Positions 17,200 through 25,412 of a DNA stretch of 64,000 nt are shown here, piece after piece. Each line of letters starts with the position of its first letter. Within the stretch, counting starts at the first letter, position 1. The position numbers and the translations under genes were made by a program. The stretch covers positions 8,742,001-8,806,000 of the forward strand of contig NZ_JADBEB010000001.1 in assembly GCF_014874095.1 (NCBI RefSeq), read 5' to 3'. Under the pieces are notes generated by a model. The model was not told the origin of the DNA. It saw only the letters and a list, made by a program, of their open reading frames with translations, and searched no databases. This stretch comes from Plantactinospora soyae (GTDB taxonomy: Bacteria > Actinomycetota > Actinomycetes > Mycobacteriales > Micromonosporaceae).

Positions 17200-18138
17200 T
17201 CAGGTCGGGAAGCGGCGGGCCACCTCCGCCCGGGTCGGCATCGCGACCGCGCCGCCGGGCGACTCGCAGACCAGCCCGGCGACCCGGAGGGCGAAGCCGA
17301 CCCGCGCCAACCAGCCGGTCGGTTCCGCCGGCGGCCCGTCGACGATCAGGTCGGCGATCAGGGCCGCCATCACCGAGTCGCCGGCTCCGGTCGCGTCGAC
17401 GGCCCGGACCACGGGTGCCGGCAGCCACACCGACGTACCGCTCGCGCTGGCCGAGACCAGCGCCCCGCGCGCCCCGGCGGTGATCACGACGGCGCCGGCC
17501 CCGAGGGCGTGCAGCCGCAGCGCCACGTCCTCGGCCGGGTCGTCCCCGTACAGCACCTCGGCGTCGGCGGCGCTCAGCTTCACCAGGTCGGCGGTTGCGA
17601 CGAAGCCGGCCACCACGTCACGCAGGTCGGCGATCGCGGCCCGGTCCGGCAGCAGCCGTGGCCGGACGTTCGGATCGAAGACCCGCAGGCCGGTGGCGAG
17701 CGCCCAGGCCCGCCGGGCGGCGGCGAGCACCGGCGGGCAGAGCAGCACGATCGAGCCGGCGTAGAGCACCGCCGCACCCTCGACCAGCGGTACGTCGAGA
17801 TCCTCCGGCCCGAGCAGCCCGTAGGAGAGCGGTTCGCCGTAGAACCGGAAGTCCGGCTCCGCCCCGGCGAAGGTGGCCACCCCGAGCGTGGTCGGAGCGG
17901 GTCGCAGCACGACGCCCCGCCGGCCGACCCCGGCGGTGCCGAGGAAGTCCAAGATCCGTCCGGCGAGTACGTCGTCGCCGAGCGACCCGACGAACTCCAC
18001 CTCGGCGCCCAGCCGGGCCGCCCCGACCGCGACGTTGAGCGGCGCTCCGCCGATCGCCTGCCGGTACACCGGTTGCCCGTCGTACTCCCCGTCCAACAGG
18101 TCGACCAGTGCCTCACCGAGCACCACCGCGTAGCCCAT
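17200..18138 (-). CDS. PfkB-family carbohydrate kinase (fructokinase-like)
   Basis: The protein has 312 residues from ATG 18138, with GGGAGG just upstream. Canonical ribokinase fold: VVLGEALVDLL at the N terminus, the sugar-site motif GGAPLNVAVGAARLG, and the catalytic anion-hole motif DATGAGDS near residue 275. Length and motifs fit fructokinase-like sugar kinases in central metabolism. It is a useful internal reference for the two unusual PfkB fusions at 50902-54109, which keep the DATGAGD motif but differ elsewhere. Confidence 0.88.
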   Translation of the reverse strand: MGYAVVLGEALVDLLDGEYDGQPVYRQAIGGAPLNVAVGAARLGAEVEFVGSLGDDVLAGRILDFLGTAGVGRRGVVLRPAPTTLGVATFAGAEPDFRFYGEPLSYGLLGPEDLDVPLVEGAAVLYAGSIVLLCPPVLAAARRAWALATGLRVFDPNVRPRLLPDRAAIADLRDVVAGFVATADLVKLSAADAEVLYGDDPAEDVALRLHALGAGAVVITAGARGALVSASASGTSVWLPAPVVRAVDATGAGDSVMAALIADLIVDGPPAEPTGWLARVGFALRVAGLVCESPGGAVAMPTRAEVARRFPT

Positions 18139-18295
18139 CGCACCTCCCGATCCACCGCCGCGCACCTGCCGACCCTGACACACCTGCCCGGTGCCGCCCT
18201 CGACGTACCCGCACCGACGTCACACCGCTCCCGGTGTCACACCGCTCCTGTGTCCTACCCACTTCCGATGTCGTACCCGGTGGGCACACTGCGGC

Positions 18296-18670
18296 ATGAC
18301 CACGGCACACGAGACTGTCTCGAAATACTGGACCATCTGCGAGGCGCGCGACTGGGCGGGCTTCGCCGCACTGCTCGCCGAGGGTGTGGTCTACGACCTG
18401 CCGCAGCCCCGCCAGCGGATCAACGGACGCGACGCGTTCGTACGCTTCAACGTCGAGTATCCGGGCGACTGGCACGTGACGGTCGAGCGGGTGGTGGGCG
18501 AGGGGTCGCACGCGGCGTCGTGGGTCCGGATCGCCCTCGACGGGGAGGACCTACCCGCGCTCTCCTTCTTCGAGTTCGACGACTTCGGGCTGATCGTCCG
18601 GATCACCGAGTTCTGGCCGGAGCCGTACGACCCGCCGGCCGGTCGCGAACACCTGGCCGAATCCTACTGA
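18296..18670 (+). CDS. NTF2/SnoaL-like protein
   Basis: This 124-residue small alpha+beta barrel opens HETVSKYWTICEARDWAGFAALLAEGVVYDLPQPRQRINGRDAFVRF. It is typical of SnoaL-like/NTF2 proteins, which range from steroid isomerases to stress proteins; the exact activity is unknown. ATG 18296 follows CACACT by 5 nt with no Shine-Dalgarno, so the start may be leaderless. A 13-bp direct repeat GTCACACCGCTCC (18219-18231 and 18236-18248) upstream could be a regulatory site. Confidence 0.75.
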   Translation: MTTAHETVSKYWTICEARDWAGFAALLAEGVVYDLPQPRQRINGRDAFVRFNVEYPGDWHVTVERVVGEGSHAASWVRIALDGEDLPALSFFEFDDFGLIVRITEFWPEPYDPPAGREHLAESY

Positions 18671-19036
18671 TCCGCCCCTTGGACAGCCTGGCCGGCCGAT
18701 CGGCCATGGTCGATCGGCCGGAAACCTCTCATCGAGACCCACCTATTGCATCGGATCCCGATCCATGATGCGATTGCGCTTACCGAGCCAGTGCGGGGGC
18801 TGACGCGCTGTGCCGGGTGCCGGCAGGGGCCACGCCGAGTAGCACACATCCGTGATCGGACTGTGCGTCGTGTCGCCGCCTGCCATCGGAGCAGATAACA
18901 GCCCACCACCCTCCGGGCAGACCGGCGATACCGCAAACAGTGTCGGAAGCGGGCGCCCGCGTGCTGCGGGTCCCCCGCAGGTTGCCCGCAGCGTCGGATT
19001 ATCCCGCTGCGGCACTGCCCCCAGAAGGAGAACTCG
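18671..19036 (+). other. Non-coding region with terminator and LPMO leader
   Basis: No gene was seen. It holds the hairpin at 18692-18721, then about 300 bp leading to the LPMO gene. Close to that gene, CTGCGGG-TCC-CCCGCAG (18964-18980) forms a tight hairpin and further CCCGCAG/CCGCTGCGG copies follow up to 19013, possibly an operator cluster. Confidence 0.5.
18692..18721. terminator. Hairpin terminator after the NTF2-like gene
   Basis: CCGGCCGATCG (18692-18702) and CGATCGGCCGG (18711-18721) form a perfect 11-bp stem with an 8-nt loop, 21 nt after the stop. Confidence 0.65.
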
Positions 19037-20149
19037 GTGAAACGTCTTCGCAGGATCGCGGTGCTGGGCGCCGTGGCCGCGCTTACCGCCGGTATGATCA
19101 CGGTGCTCAATCCCACCTCGGCCGTCGCCCACGGTGCCGCAATGGCGCCGGGCAGCCGTACCTTCCTCTGCTGGAAGGACGGGCTCAGCCCCCGGGGCGA
19201 CATCCAGCCCATCAACCCGGCATGTGCGGCAGCGGTCGGGCAGAGCGGGGCCAACTCGCTCTACAACTGGTTCAGCGTGCTGCGCTCGGACGCGGGCGGC
19301 CGGACCACCGGCTTCGTCCCGGACGGGCAGCTCTGCAGCGGTGGCAACAGCAGCTTCAGCGGCTACAACCTGGCCCGCAACGACTGGCCACTGACCCACC
19401 TCACCGCGGGCGCGAACTTCAGCTGGAAGTACAGCAACTGGGCCCACCACCCCGGCACGTTCTACTTCTACGTGACCCGGGACGGTTTCAACCCGACCAG
19501 CGCGCTGAACTGGAGCAGCCTGGAGAGCACGCCGTTCCTGACGGTGACCAACCCGCCGCAGCAGGGCGCGGTCGGCACCAACGAGGGCCACTACTACTTC
19601 AGCGGGCAACTGCCGACCGGTAAGAGCGGCCGGCACATCATCTACTCCCGCTGGGTCCGCTCGGACAGCCAGGAGAACTTCTTCGGCTGCTCGGACGTGG
19701 TCTTCGACGGCGGAAACGGCCAGGTGACCGGGGTCGGGAACGGCGGCAGCAACCCCACCAACCCGCCCACCACCACGCCACCGAACAACCCGCCCACCAC
19801 CACGCCACCGAACAACCCGCCGACCACCCCGCCGGGTGGCTCGGCCGGCTGCACCGCCACGTACCGGCTCACCGGTAACTGGTCCGGCGGCTTCCAGGGC
19901 GACGTGACGGTCGCCAACAGCGGAACCTCCGCGCTCAGTGGCTGGACCGTCCGATGGACCTGGGCGAACGGCCAGACCATCGGCAGCCTGTGGAACGGTA
20001 CGCACACCCAGAGCGGAAGCGCGGTGACGGTACGCAACGTCGGCCACAACGGCAACCTCGCACCCGGCGCGACCGGCACGTTCGGCTTCACCGGCAGCGT
20101 CAGCGGCAGCACCAATGCCGTACCGACGCTGACCTGCAGCAGTCCGTAA
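19037..20149 (+). CDS. AA10 lytic polysaccharide monooxygenase with CBM2
   Basis: This secreted copper enzyme has 370 residues. The signal peptide (1-31, cut after AVA) leaves His32 as the mature N terminus, the first half of the copper His-brace; the second His is at 137/138 in NWAHHPG. The catalytic domain (32-228, HGAAMAPGSRTFLCW...) resembles cellulose-active streptomycete LPMO10C. A Pro/Thr/Asn linker (about 229-265) joins it to a C-terminal CBM2 cellulose-binding module (about 268-370). GTG 19037 has AAGGAG 6 nt upstream. It oxidatively cuts crystalline cellulose or chitin outside the cell; the CBM2 favours cellulose. Confidence 0.93.
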   Translation: MKRLRRIAVLGAVAALTAGMITVLNPTSAVAHGAAMAPGSRTFLCWKDGLSPRGDIQPINPACAAAVGQSGANSLYNWFSVLRSDAGGRTTGFVPDGQLCSGGNSSFSGYNLARNDWPLTHLTAGANFSWKYSNWAHHPGTFYFYVTRDGFNPTSALNWSSLESTPFLTVTNPPQQGAVGTNEGHYYFSGQLPTGKSGRHIIYSRWVRSDSQENFFGCSDVVFDGGNGQVTGVGNGGSNPTNPPTTTPPNNPPTTTPPNNPPTTPPGGSAGCTATYRLTGNWSGGFQGDVTVANSGTSALSGWTVRWTWANGQTIGSLWNGTHTQSGSAVTVRNVGHNGNLAPGATGTFGFTGSVSGSTNAVPTLTCSSP

Positions 20150-20167
20150 CCACCACCGCACACCACG

Positions 20168-20198
20168 ACGGGCCCGGCGCCACTGGCGTCGGGCCCGT
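20168..20198. terminator. Strong hairpin terminator after the LPMO gene
   Basis: ACGGGCCCGGCGCC (20168-20181) pairs with GGCGTCGGGCCCGT (20185-20198): 14 bp with one G-U pair and a 3-nt loop, 18 nt after the stop. Confidence 0.8.
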
Positions 20199-20233
20199 TC
20201 GCGCGTATGCACAGGTGCGGGTGCACAGGTGTT

Positions 20234-20365
20234 AGAGCCTGGTAAATAAGTGGTTTAGGTGTGTTGATGGCGGGCGAGGCGTCGGGTCATGTTGGTGATC
20301 ATGGTTAGTTGAGGACGGGGCGAAAGCCGTTGGGTAGGCGGGGCTTCTGACTGCTCCCCTTCCGG
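20234..20365 (-). mobile_element. Remnant of an IS element: transposase C-terminal end plus terminal repeat
   Basis: On the minus strand a frame from about 20365 ends in LTMITNMTRRLARHQHT at TAA 20257-20255. I recall this as the C terminus of an IS5-like transposase common in actinomycetes. About 20 bp past the stop lies AGAGCCTGGTAAATAAG (plus strand 20234 on), a plausible terminal repeat. The rest of the element is missing. The stretch is flanked by the LPMO terminator and the DUF1963 gene. Family assignment is from memory, so moderate confidence. Confidence 0.5.
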
Positions 20366-20463
20366 CAAGTACGGCACGACCCGCGAGGTGCGGGCCCGCC
20401 AGAGGCCTGCGCGTTCCGTGCTGCATCAGCGGCGCTCACCTCGGTCTGCCACTATGTCCCGTC

Positions 20464-21333
20464 ATGGACTACCACGGTCAATTCCGCCGGGCGGCGACCG
20501 AGTCAGGTGTGTCGGAGGATGAGTCGGCCCGGTTCGCCGACCTCCTCCGGTTCCGGATCCGCGCCGGTGACCAGTCCGACGGTGTCCGCGTCGGACAGTT
20601 CGGAGGGATGCCTCACCTGCCGGCGGGGATGCCCTGGCCGTCCGTGTCGCCGGGTGCGCCGCTGGCGTTCATGGCCTCCCTCGACTGTGCGGCACTACCG
20701 AGGATTGCCGGCTTCGCCCTTCCGGAGGCCGGCTCGCTGCTCTTCTTCCTGTCACCCACGGCGGCGTTCGAATCCTGTTCCGTTGCCGACGAGCAGAAGT
20801 TCGCGCGGGTCGTGTATGTGCCCGCCGGCGTCGAGACAGCGGCTGCCGAACCGCCGGTCGACGAGCACGACGACGAGCCGTTGTCCGGCCCGGAGCACGT
20901 CCTCTTCGCCAGGGTGGAGGTGAATCTGCCGGGCTGGCTCGAATGGGCCGAGGACGTTCGGTCCGACTTCCAGAAACATCTGACCCGTGACATGCCGCGC
21001 TGCGCGGAGCTCACCGCTCTCGTACAGCGCCTCTGGCCGGTGGGGCAGTCCTGGATCGGTGATGACTTGGTCATCGGGGGGTATTCCGTCTCGGCGCAGA
21101 ACAGCCCCGAAACGCAACTGGTGGACGACGAAGAGGCGCATCTTCCGCCGGGCCCCGAACGGGCCTACCGCTGGGAGGAAGCGGAACACCGGGTGAGGCG
21201 CGAGTGGGTGCCGCTAGCCCAGTTCGCCGTGCCGGGCGAGGAATACGTCAACGGGCGCTTCCTGATCCGGCACGAGGACCTCGCTGCCCGGCGATTCGAC
21301 AGGGCGCTGTCCTTCTGCGAGTTCACCGAGTGA
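20464..21333 (+). CDS. DUF1963 (YwqG-like) protein
   Basis: This 289-residue cytosolic protein fits DUF1963 by its segment VGQFGGMPHLPAGMPWPSVSPGAPLAFMASLDCAALP and later beta-rich repeats ending RALSFCEFTE. The family is widespread, has no known enzymatic function, and often varies by lateral transfer. ATG 20464 follows CACTAT (20450-20455) by 8 nt and lacks a Shine-Dalgarno. Flanked by an IS scar and a TPR remnant, it sits in a disturbed patch. A second DUF1963 gene lies at 38155. Confidence 0.8.
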   Translation: MDYHGQFRRAATESGVSEDESARFADLLRFRIRAGDQSDGVRVGQFGGMPHLPAGMPWPSVSPGAPLAFMASLDCAALPRIAGFALPEAGSLLFFLSPTAAFESCSVADEQKFARVVYVPAGVETAAAEPPVDEHDDEPLSGPEHVLFARVEVNLPGWLEWAEDVRSDFQKHLTRDMPRCAELTALVQRLWPVGQSWIGDDLVIGGYSVSAQNSPETQLVDDEEAHLPPGPERAYRWEEAEHRVRREWVPLAQFAVPGEEYVNGRFLIRHEDLAARRFDRALSFCEFTE

Positions 21334-21357
21334 CCGGGTTGCGGAGGCTGGGGTGCC

Positions 21358-21489
21358 GCTGTCGTAGCCGGTCTGTACCCGTCGTTGCACCTCAACCTTG
21401 GCGAGTGCTATCGCAAGCTCGGTGATCTCGACGCCGCCCGCGAGTGCCTCCAGCGTGCGCAGGCGGGTATCAGCACGCTCGGCTGTTAG
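21358..21489 (+). pseudogene. 3' remnant of a TPR-protein gene
   Basis: A frame with no start reads GLYPSLHLNLGECYRKLGDL (from 21370), then a tetratricopeptide helix pair ending QAGISTLGC at TAG 21487. This is the last TPR unit of a longer protein whose 5' part is gone. The DUF1963 stop lies just upstream in the same frame register. Its stop runs into the inverted repeat at 21488. Confidence 0.6.
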
Positions 21490-21535
21490 GAAGGGGCCCT
21501 TCTTCTACAAAAAGCGATAAGAAGGGGCCCTTCCT
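21488..21535. terminator. 48-bp inverted-repeat element, copy 1
   Basis: AGGAAGGGGCCCTTCTT (21488-21504) and AAGAAGGGGCCCTTCCT (21519-21535) are perfect 17-bp arms around a 14-nt loop. It sits 7 nt from the convergent asnB stop and would terminate transcription from both sides. A second copy at 57251 has the same arms. Confidence 0.85.
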
Positions 21536-21542
21536 TTCACCC

Positions 21543-23501
21543 TCAGCGGACCATGCTGCCGACCACCGGCTTGGTGAGCAGGGCGGACTGGTTGCGCTGG
21601 ATGCCCGGATCGAGGGTGCGGGCCACGAAGATCGCGTGCCAGACGCAGAAGATGAGGACGGTCCAGATCTTGCGGGAGTGGTCGGCCTCGCCCCGCCGGT
21701 GCTCCTCGAGCAGCCGCATCGCGTACGACAGGTCGAGCAGGTCACCGGCGCCGGAGATGGAGAAGACGTGCCGGGCCCAGTCGTACATCTCGCCGGCCAG
21801 CCAGACCCGGGTCGGGGTCGGGAAGCCCAACTTGCGCCGGTTGACGATGGCCGGCGGTACGACGCCCTGCAACGCCTGCCGCATGGCGTACTTGGTGGCG
21901 TCGGAGCGCGGCGGGAGCTTCAGGTCGACCGGGATGCCGGCGGCGACGTCGAAGACCTCACGGTCGAGGAACGGCACCCGCACCTCCAGCGAGTGCGCCA
22001 TCGAGATCCGGTCCGCCTTGACCAGGATGTCGCCGCGCAACCAGGTGTAGAGGTCGATGTACTGCATCTTGGTCACGTCGTCCAGCTCGGTGGACTCGGC
22101 GTAGAACGGGGCGGTGACGTCGGTGTACCGCACCGAGGGGTCGTACCGGCGCAGCAGGTGCTGCTTCTCCTCCTCGGTGAACATCCGGGCGTTGCCGTAG
22201 TAGCGCTGCTCGATCGGGGTGGTGCCGCGCTCCAGGAAGCTCTTGCCCTTCACCCCCTGCGGAATCGCCTTGGAGACCGCGCGCAACCCCTTCTGTACGC
22301 CGCCGGGCAGCCCGTTGACCGCGCCGAGCGACAGCGGCTCCCGGTAGATGGTGTACCCACCGAAGAACTCGTCCGCGCCCTCACCGGAGAGCACCACCGT
22401 GACGTGCTCGGCGGCCTTCTTTGCGACGAAGTAGAGCGGCACCAGGGCCGGGTCGGCGACCGGGTCGTCCAGATGCCAGACGATCTTCGGCAGCGCCTCT
22501 ATCATGTCCTGGGGCCCGATCTTCACCGGGATGGTGGTGACCCCGAGGTGCCGGGCCGAGTCCTGGGCCACGTCGATCTCCGAGTAGCCCTCCACGTCGT
22601 AGCCGACGGTGAAGGTCAGGATGTTCGGGTTGAACTCCCGGGCCAGCGCCACCACCGCGGTCGAGTCGATGCCGCTGGACAGGAAGGCACCTACCGGTAC
22701 GTCGGAGCGCATGTGCATCCGGACGCTCTCCCGCAGCGTCTCACGGATCCGGTCGTACAGCTTCTGGGGCTCCTGCACGGGAGCGGGCCGGAACACCGGC
22801 CGGTACCAGCGGCGTACCTCGATCTGCTGGCCCGGGGTCCAGGTCAGGTACTCCCCCGACCCGATCCGGCTGATCCCCTGGTGCAGGGTGCCGGGCTCCG
22901 GGACGTACTGGAGGGTCAGGTAGTGCGACAGGCTGGCGGTGTCCACGCCCGCGTCCCCGGCGTACGCCGAGGGCGCGAACGGCAGCAGCGCCTTCTTCTC
23001 CGAGGCGAGGTACACCCCGTCCCGGGTCTGGAGGTAGTGCAGCGGCTTGATCCCGAAGTTGTCCCGGGCGCCGAAGGCCCGGCGCAGCTGCCGGTCCCAG
23101 ATGACGAAGGCGAACATCCCGCGCAACCGGGTGAGTACCTGCTCACCCCAGTAGTGGAACCCGGCGACGATCACCTCGCCGTCGCCGTTGGTGGAGAACT
23201 GCGCACCGTAGTCCCGGGCCAGCTCCTCGCGCAGCTCGATGTAGTTGTAGATCTCGCCGTTGAAGGTCAGCAGGTAGCGGCCGTTCGCGTACGGCAGCGG
23301 CTCGTGGCTGAGCGCCACGTCGATGATCGACAGCCGCTTGTGCGCGAAGACGGCGTCGGTGTACCCGTCCGGCGTGGAAATCACCTCTACACCGGTCTCG
23401 TCCGGTCCTCGGTGGTGCAGGCATTCCAACGCGCCGGCCAGGGCGTCCCGATGTGCGCCGGCGTTGCCGTGCGCGCTGAAAAAGGCCAGGAGTCCGCACA
23501 T
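21543..23501 (-). CDS. asnB: Asparagine synthase (glutamine-hydrolysing)
   Basis: The protein has 652 residues. It starts at ATG 23501 because the glutaminase nucleophile must be Cys2 (MCGLLAFF); 14 further in-frame codons upstream are excluded on that ground. The N-terminal class II amidotransferase domain carries HHRGPDETG and FNGEIYNY. The C-terminal synthetase domain has the PP-loop FLSSGIDSTAVVA and SGEGADEFFGGY. It makes asparagine from aspartate, ATP and glutamine, and paralogues also amidate peptidoglycan or natural-product precursors. It stands alone, divergent from the aminopeptidase gene. Confidence 0.93.
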   Translation of the reverse strand: MCGLLAFFSAHGNAGAHRDALAGALECLHHRGPDETGVEVISTPDGYTDAVFAHKRLSIIDVALSHEPLPYANGRYLLTFNGEIYNYIELREELARDYGAQFSTNGDGEVIVAGFHYWGEQVLTRLRGMFAFVIWDRQLRRAFGARDNFGIKPLHYLQTRDGVYLASEKKALLPFAPSAYAGDAGVDTASLSHYLTLQYVPEPGTLHQGISRIGSGEYLTWTPGQQIEVRRWYRPVFRPAPVQEPQKLYDRIRETLRESVRMHMRSDVPVGAFLSSGIDSTAVVALAREFNPNILTFTVGYDVEGYSEIDVAQDSARHLGVTTIPVKIGPQDMIEALPKIVWHLDDPVADPALVPLYFVAKKAAEHVTVVLSGEGADEFFGGYTIYREPLSLGAVNGLPGGVQKGLRAVSKAIPQGVKGKSFLERGTTPIEQRYYGNARMFTEEEKQHLLRRYDPSVRYTDVTAPFYAESTELDDVTKMQYIDLYTWLRGDILVKADRISMAHSLEVRVPFLDREVFDVAAGIPVDLKLPPRSDATKYAMRQALQGVVPPAIVNRRKLGFPTPTRVWLAGEMYDWARHVFSISGAGDLLDLSYAMRLLEEHRRGEADHSRKIWTVLIFCVWHAIFVARTLDPGIQRNQSALLTKPVVGSMVR

Positions 23502-23694
23502 GGCGGTCATCTTTCCACGCGGACCTGTGCGGCGTGCCGGCACCGCCGGGAGACCGGACCCGGCCCGGCACGGTACCGTCGGATCACGCCAGAAGCGGGA
23601 TCAGGTCAGCCGGACGAGGAACCGGATCGACCTCGCGAGGATCCGACCAGACGTCGCGGGAGATCGGGCCGAGCCGGACGAGGGAGGAGCGGCG

Positions 23695-25224
23695 ATGTCC
23701 GACGAGCGGATCGACATCACGGCAGAGCCGGGACAGACGGACTCGGCCGGTACCGAGTCACACGACCCGGACTTCCCGGAGAAGTTCCTCGAGTTCATGC
23801 GGCAGGGGTGGCGGGACAGCACACTGCCGGTCGGGCCGCGTCCCGAGGTGCCTAACTACGCCAAGCGCCGGGCCGCGCTGTCGGCCTCGCTGGCCGGCGA
23901 GACCCTGGTGATCCCCACCGGTCCGGAGAAGGTCCGGGCCAACGACACCGCCTACCCGTTCCGGCCCGGCAGCGACTTCGCCTACCTGACCGGCGACCAT
24001 GATCCCGACAGCGTGCTGGTGCTCCGCCCGAACGGCTCCGGCCACGACGCCGTGCTGTACATGCGACCCCGGTCGTCCCGGGACAACGACGAGTTCTTCC
24101 GCAGCCGCAACGGCGAACTCTGGGTCGGCCGCCGGCACACCCTGGTTGAGAAGTCCACCGAGCTGGGCATCGAGACCGCGCCGCTGGAGGAGTTGGCCGA
24201 CGCGCTGGCCGACTGCGCGCCCCGGCGTACCCGGGTGCTGCGCGGGCTGGACCCGTCGGTCGACGCCGCCGTGCGCGCGTACGAGCCGCGCCGGCCGGAG
24301 GCGCCGGCCGCCGGGCGGGAGGAGAACCCCGCCCCGCTCGGCCGGGACCGTGAACTGGCCGCGCTGCTCTCCGAGCAGAAGCTGGTCAAGGACGAGTGGG
24401 AGATCGCCCAGCTCCAGGAGGCGATCGACGCCACGGTACGCGGCTTCGAGGACGTGGCCCGGGTGCTGCCGGTCGACCGGCCGGTGACCGAGCGGCTGAT
24501 CGAGGGCGTCTTCGGGCTGCGGGCCCGGCACGACGGCAACGGTGTCGGCTACAACTCGATCGTCGGCTCCGGGGAGCACGCGACGATCCTGCACTGGATC
24601 CACAACAACGGTCTCACCCGACCGGGTGACCTGCTGCTGATGGACATGGGGGTGGAGGGGCGCAACCTCTACACCGCCGACGTCACCCGGGTGGTGCCGG
24701 TTTCCGGCACCTTCACCCCGCTGCAACGGCAGGTGTACGACATCGTCCACGCCGCACAGCAGGCCGGCATCGACGTCATCCGGCCCGGGGTGACGTTCAA
24801 GGACGTGCACCGCACCTGCATGCGGGTGCTCGCCGAGGGCCTGGCCGACCTGGGGCTGTTGCCGGTCAGCGTGGACGAGGCGATGGACGAGAAGTCGATG
24901 GTCTACCGCCGGTGGTCGCTGCACGGCTTCGGGCACATGCTCGGGATCGACGTGCACGACTGCGCGAACGCCCGCAAGGAGCAGTACCGGGACGGCAGCC
25001 TCGGCGAGGGCTACGTGCTCACCGTGGAACCCGGGCTCTACTTCCAGCCCGAGGACGACCTGGTTCCCGAGGAGTTGCGCGGGATCGGCGTACGCATCGA
25101 GGACGACGTACTGGTCACGGCGGACGGTGCGGTCAACCTGTCGGTGGGGCTGCCGCGCCGGGCCGACGAGGTGGAGGCGTGGCTCGACGCCCAGCGCACG
25201 GCCGGTCCCCGACTGCCGGGCTGA
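23695..25224 (+). CDS. Xaa-Pro aminopeptidase (aminopeptidase P, M24B)
   Basis: The protein has 509 residues from ATG 23695, preceded by GGAGGAG. The N-terminal aminopeptidase P domain (about 40-190, FRPGSDFAYLTGDHDPDS) is followed by the pita-bread catalytic domain with all five metal ligands: the Asp in LLLMDMGVEG, the Asp in TADVTR, the His in HGFGHMLGIDVHD, and Glu in TVEPGLY and in RIEDDVLV. It removes N-terminal residues before proline from peptides. It is monocistronic; 188 bp separate it from the RyR-domain gene. Confidence 0.92.
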   Translation: MSDERIDITAEPGQTDSAGTESHDPDFPEKFLEFMRQGWRDSTLPVGPRPEVPNYAKRRAALSASLAGETLVIPTGPEKVRANDTAYPFRPGSDFAYLTGDHDPDSVLVLRPNGSGHDAVLYMRPRSSRDNDEFFRSRNGELWVGRRHTLVEKSTELGIETAPLEELADALADCAPRRTRVLRGLDPSVDAAVRAYEPRRPEAPAAGREENPAPLGRDRELAALLSEQKLVKDEWEIAQLQEAIDATVRGFEDVARVLPVDRPVTERLIEGVFGLRARHDGNGVGYNSIVGSGEHATILHWIHNNGLTRPGDLLLMDMGVEGRNLYTADVTRVVPVSGTFTPLQRQVYDIVHAAQQAGIDVIRPGVTFKDVHRTCMRVLAEGLADLGLLPVSVDEAMDEKSMVYRRWSLHGFGHMLGIDVHDCANARKEQYRDGSLGEGYVLTVEPGLYFQPEDDLVPEELRGIGVRIEDDVLVTADGAVNLSVGLPRRADEVEAWLDAQRTAGPRLPG

Positions 25225-25412
25225 GCTGCCCGACCGAGCGCCCGCCCCGCCGAGCCCCGCCCGGCTAGCCTCTTCGGCCGAGCCTCGCCCGGCTGGGCCT
25301 GAAATCCACCGGTCGCGGCTCGGACCGGGGGCCATCGTCGACGGTCGCTACCAGCAGTCCGCGACGGTACGATGGCGCTGCGTCACCAGCTTGAAGGGCA
25401 GGGGAGGCGTCC

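Noticed and set aside
17200-18138. Fructokinase-like PfkB gene as part of the TIR-like system
   Set aside because: It has the normal length and motifs of a sugar kinase, no fused domain, and lies 33 kb away.
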